A DNA stretch of 64,000 nt from Methylocella silvestris (lineage in GTDB: Bacteria; Pseudomonadota; Alphaproteobacteria; Rhizobiales; Beijerinckiaceae). Under the pieces are notes generated by a model. It saw only the letters and a list, made by a program, of their open reading frames with translations, did no database searches and was not told where the DNA came from. Positions 63,445 through 64,000 of the stretch are shown here, piece by piece. Both the position numbers and the translations under genes were made by a program. The stretch is from contig NZ_PDZR01000009.1 in NCBI RefSeq assembly GCF_002891535.1, positions 62,001-126,000 of the forward strand, read 5' to 3'. Within the stretch, counting starts at the first letter, position 1, and every line of letters starts with the position of its first letter.

Positions 63445-64000
63445 CTAACCGTCCAACGGAGCAAGCGCATTTTGGCGTGGCGGCGGGATCGCCGCCTGCC
63501 GCCAGCGGACGCCGATCTCCCTTGCCAGTCGGGGCAGATTCGGCGCGTCCCCCGCGCCGCCTTCCGGCCCGAACAGCAGCGCGTCGACCGCCGCGATCTG
63601 CCGCGCGATCGCCGGCTCGCACGCGGCGCGGCGCCAGCGCGCGCCGTCGAGCCGCGACAAAGCAAGGCTCGCCGCGCGGAACGCCGAAAAATCGCCGGCC
63701 CGGGCGGCGCGGCGCATCTCGCGCAGCCGTTTGCGCGCCGGGCCAAATGACTGCGACAATAATTCGCGCCACGAGGCGGACGTCAGGATGAAAAAGGCGA
63801 GAGCGGCCGTCCAGACAAAACTCGCCGCCCCGGCGACGAACAGCCAGGACGAAAGCATCGGGCCTTTTTCCGGCGCCGCGGCGCGCGTCAGGGCGGTCGG
63901 ATCGATGAAGGCGACCGTCTGCGCCGGGATCGCCGCGTCGCGCATCTTGCGCTCGCCGACGTCGAACCAGGGGATGTGAACCGCCGGCATTTTTGCGGGA
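63445..64000 (-). CDS. BatD-like membrane protein, C-terminal part (5' end outside window)
   Basis: The frame is open to the right edge, so the N-terminal portion is missing. Visible: PAVHIPWFDVGERKMRDAAI, the typical 'IPWFDV...P' strand at the end of the BatD periplasmic region, then a membrane helix (LFVAGAASFVWTAALAFFIL) and a cytoplasmic helical domain (KRLREMRRAARAGDFSAFRA and AAVDALLFG). BatD-type proteins accompany MoxR ATPases and von Willebrand-domain proteins in aerotolerance or, in methylotrophs, mxa-type clusters. Assignment is by pattern only. Confidence 0.6.
   Translation of the reverse strand, partial: PAKMPAVHIPWFDVGERKMRDAAIPAQTVAFIDPTALTRAAAPEKGPMLSSWLFVAGAASFVWTAALAFFILTSASWRELLSQSFGPARKRLREMRRAARAGDFSAFRAASLALSRLDGARWRRAACEPAIARQIAAVDALLFGPEGGAGDAPNLPRLAREIGVRWRQAAIPPPRQNALAPLDG

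Noticed and set aside
1-64000. tRNA, rRNA, CRISPR arrays, insertion sequences, phage genes
   Set aside because: No cloverleaf-like genes, regular repeat-spacer series, transposases or integrases were seen on reading both strands; small degenerate examples could be missed by eye.

Overview
The window is high-GC, densely packed bacterial DNA. Codon usage, gene families and operon styles (NodT-type outer-membrane factor, EpsC-type serine acetyltransferase, GCG-type small secreted protein, lactate-utilisation LutABC) point to an alphaproteobacterium of the Rhizobiales. A metal-independent NAD-dependent formate dehydrogenase suggests a methylotroph that also uses multi-carbon substrates; a Beijerinckiaceae member such as a Methylocella relative would fit, but this is inference and no taxonomic marker gene is present. 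No tRNA, rRNA, CRISPR array, transposase or phage gene was seen.

Layout. 1-0.76 kb: end of a secreted-looking protein. 0.77-4.5 kb (minus): ethanolamine uptake and cleavage (permease, eutB, eutC) without microcompartment genes. 4.6-6.8 kb: a host-attachment-family protein divergent from an Ala/Pro-rich membrane protein. 7.0-9.4 kb: a YdeP-like molybdopterin oxidoreductase bounded by two strong terminators. 9.4-13.7 kb: MFS exporter, serine acetyltransferase, AEC transporter, CorA. 13.8-14.4 kb: a small secreted Cys-rich gene flanked by a partial second copy of the corA 3' end. 14.4-18.0 kb (minus): cysJ-cysI sulfite reductase. 18.5-23.1 kb: lactate permease and lutABC. 23.1-28.2 kb: tetR divergent from emrA-emrB-nodT, a tripartite drug exporter.

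28.3-34 kb: mixed genes (hypothetical, phosphatase-family, alcohol dehydrogenase, MscS channel fused to a cyclic-nucleotide domain, a small secreted protein, a heme-binding HbpS-like protein) and a second tetR. 34.1-38.6 kb: an RND pump with its adaptor, divergent from that tetR. 38.6-39.7 kb: aldo/keto reductase. 39.9-44.9 kb: a tightly coupled four-gene operon joining an ABC importer of the nitrate/sulfonate/taurine class to a large PHP-type (DUF3604-like) putative metallohydrolase. This is the best candidate here for an undescribed catabolic system. 44.9-47.3 kb (minus): lysR followed by NAD-formate dehydrogenase with a LysR-type box between them. 47.5-48.2 kb: glutathione peroxidase and dodecin.

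48.3-53.5 kb: a cNMP-regulated patatin phospholipase divergent from a very large GH94 phosphorylase resembling 1,2-beta-oligoglucan phosphorylase. 53.9-58.4 kb (minus): YCII protein, HxlR regulator, IorB/IorA-type molybdenum hydroxylase and a small secreted protein, with two striking palindromes. 58.5-63.05 kb (minus): AcrAB-type RND pump. 63.2-63.4 kb: a catalase gene remnant. The right edge carries the C-terminal part of a BatD-like membrane protein. Overall this is a chromosomal stretch for transport, detoxification and use of small organic compounds.
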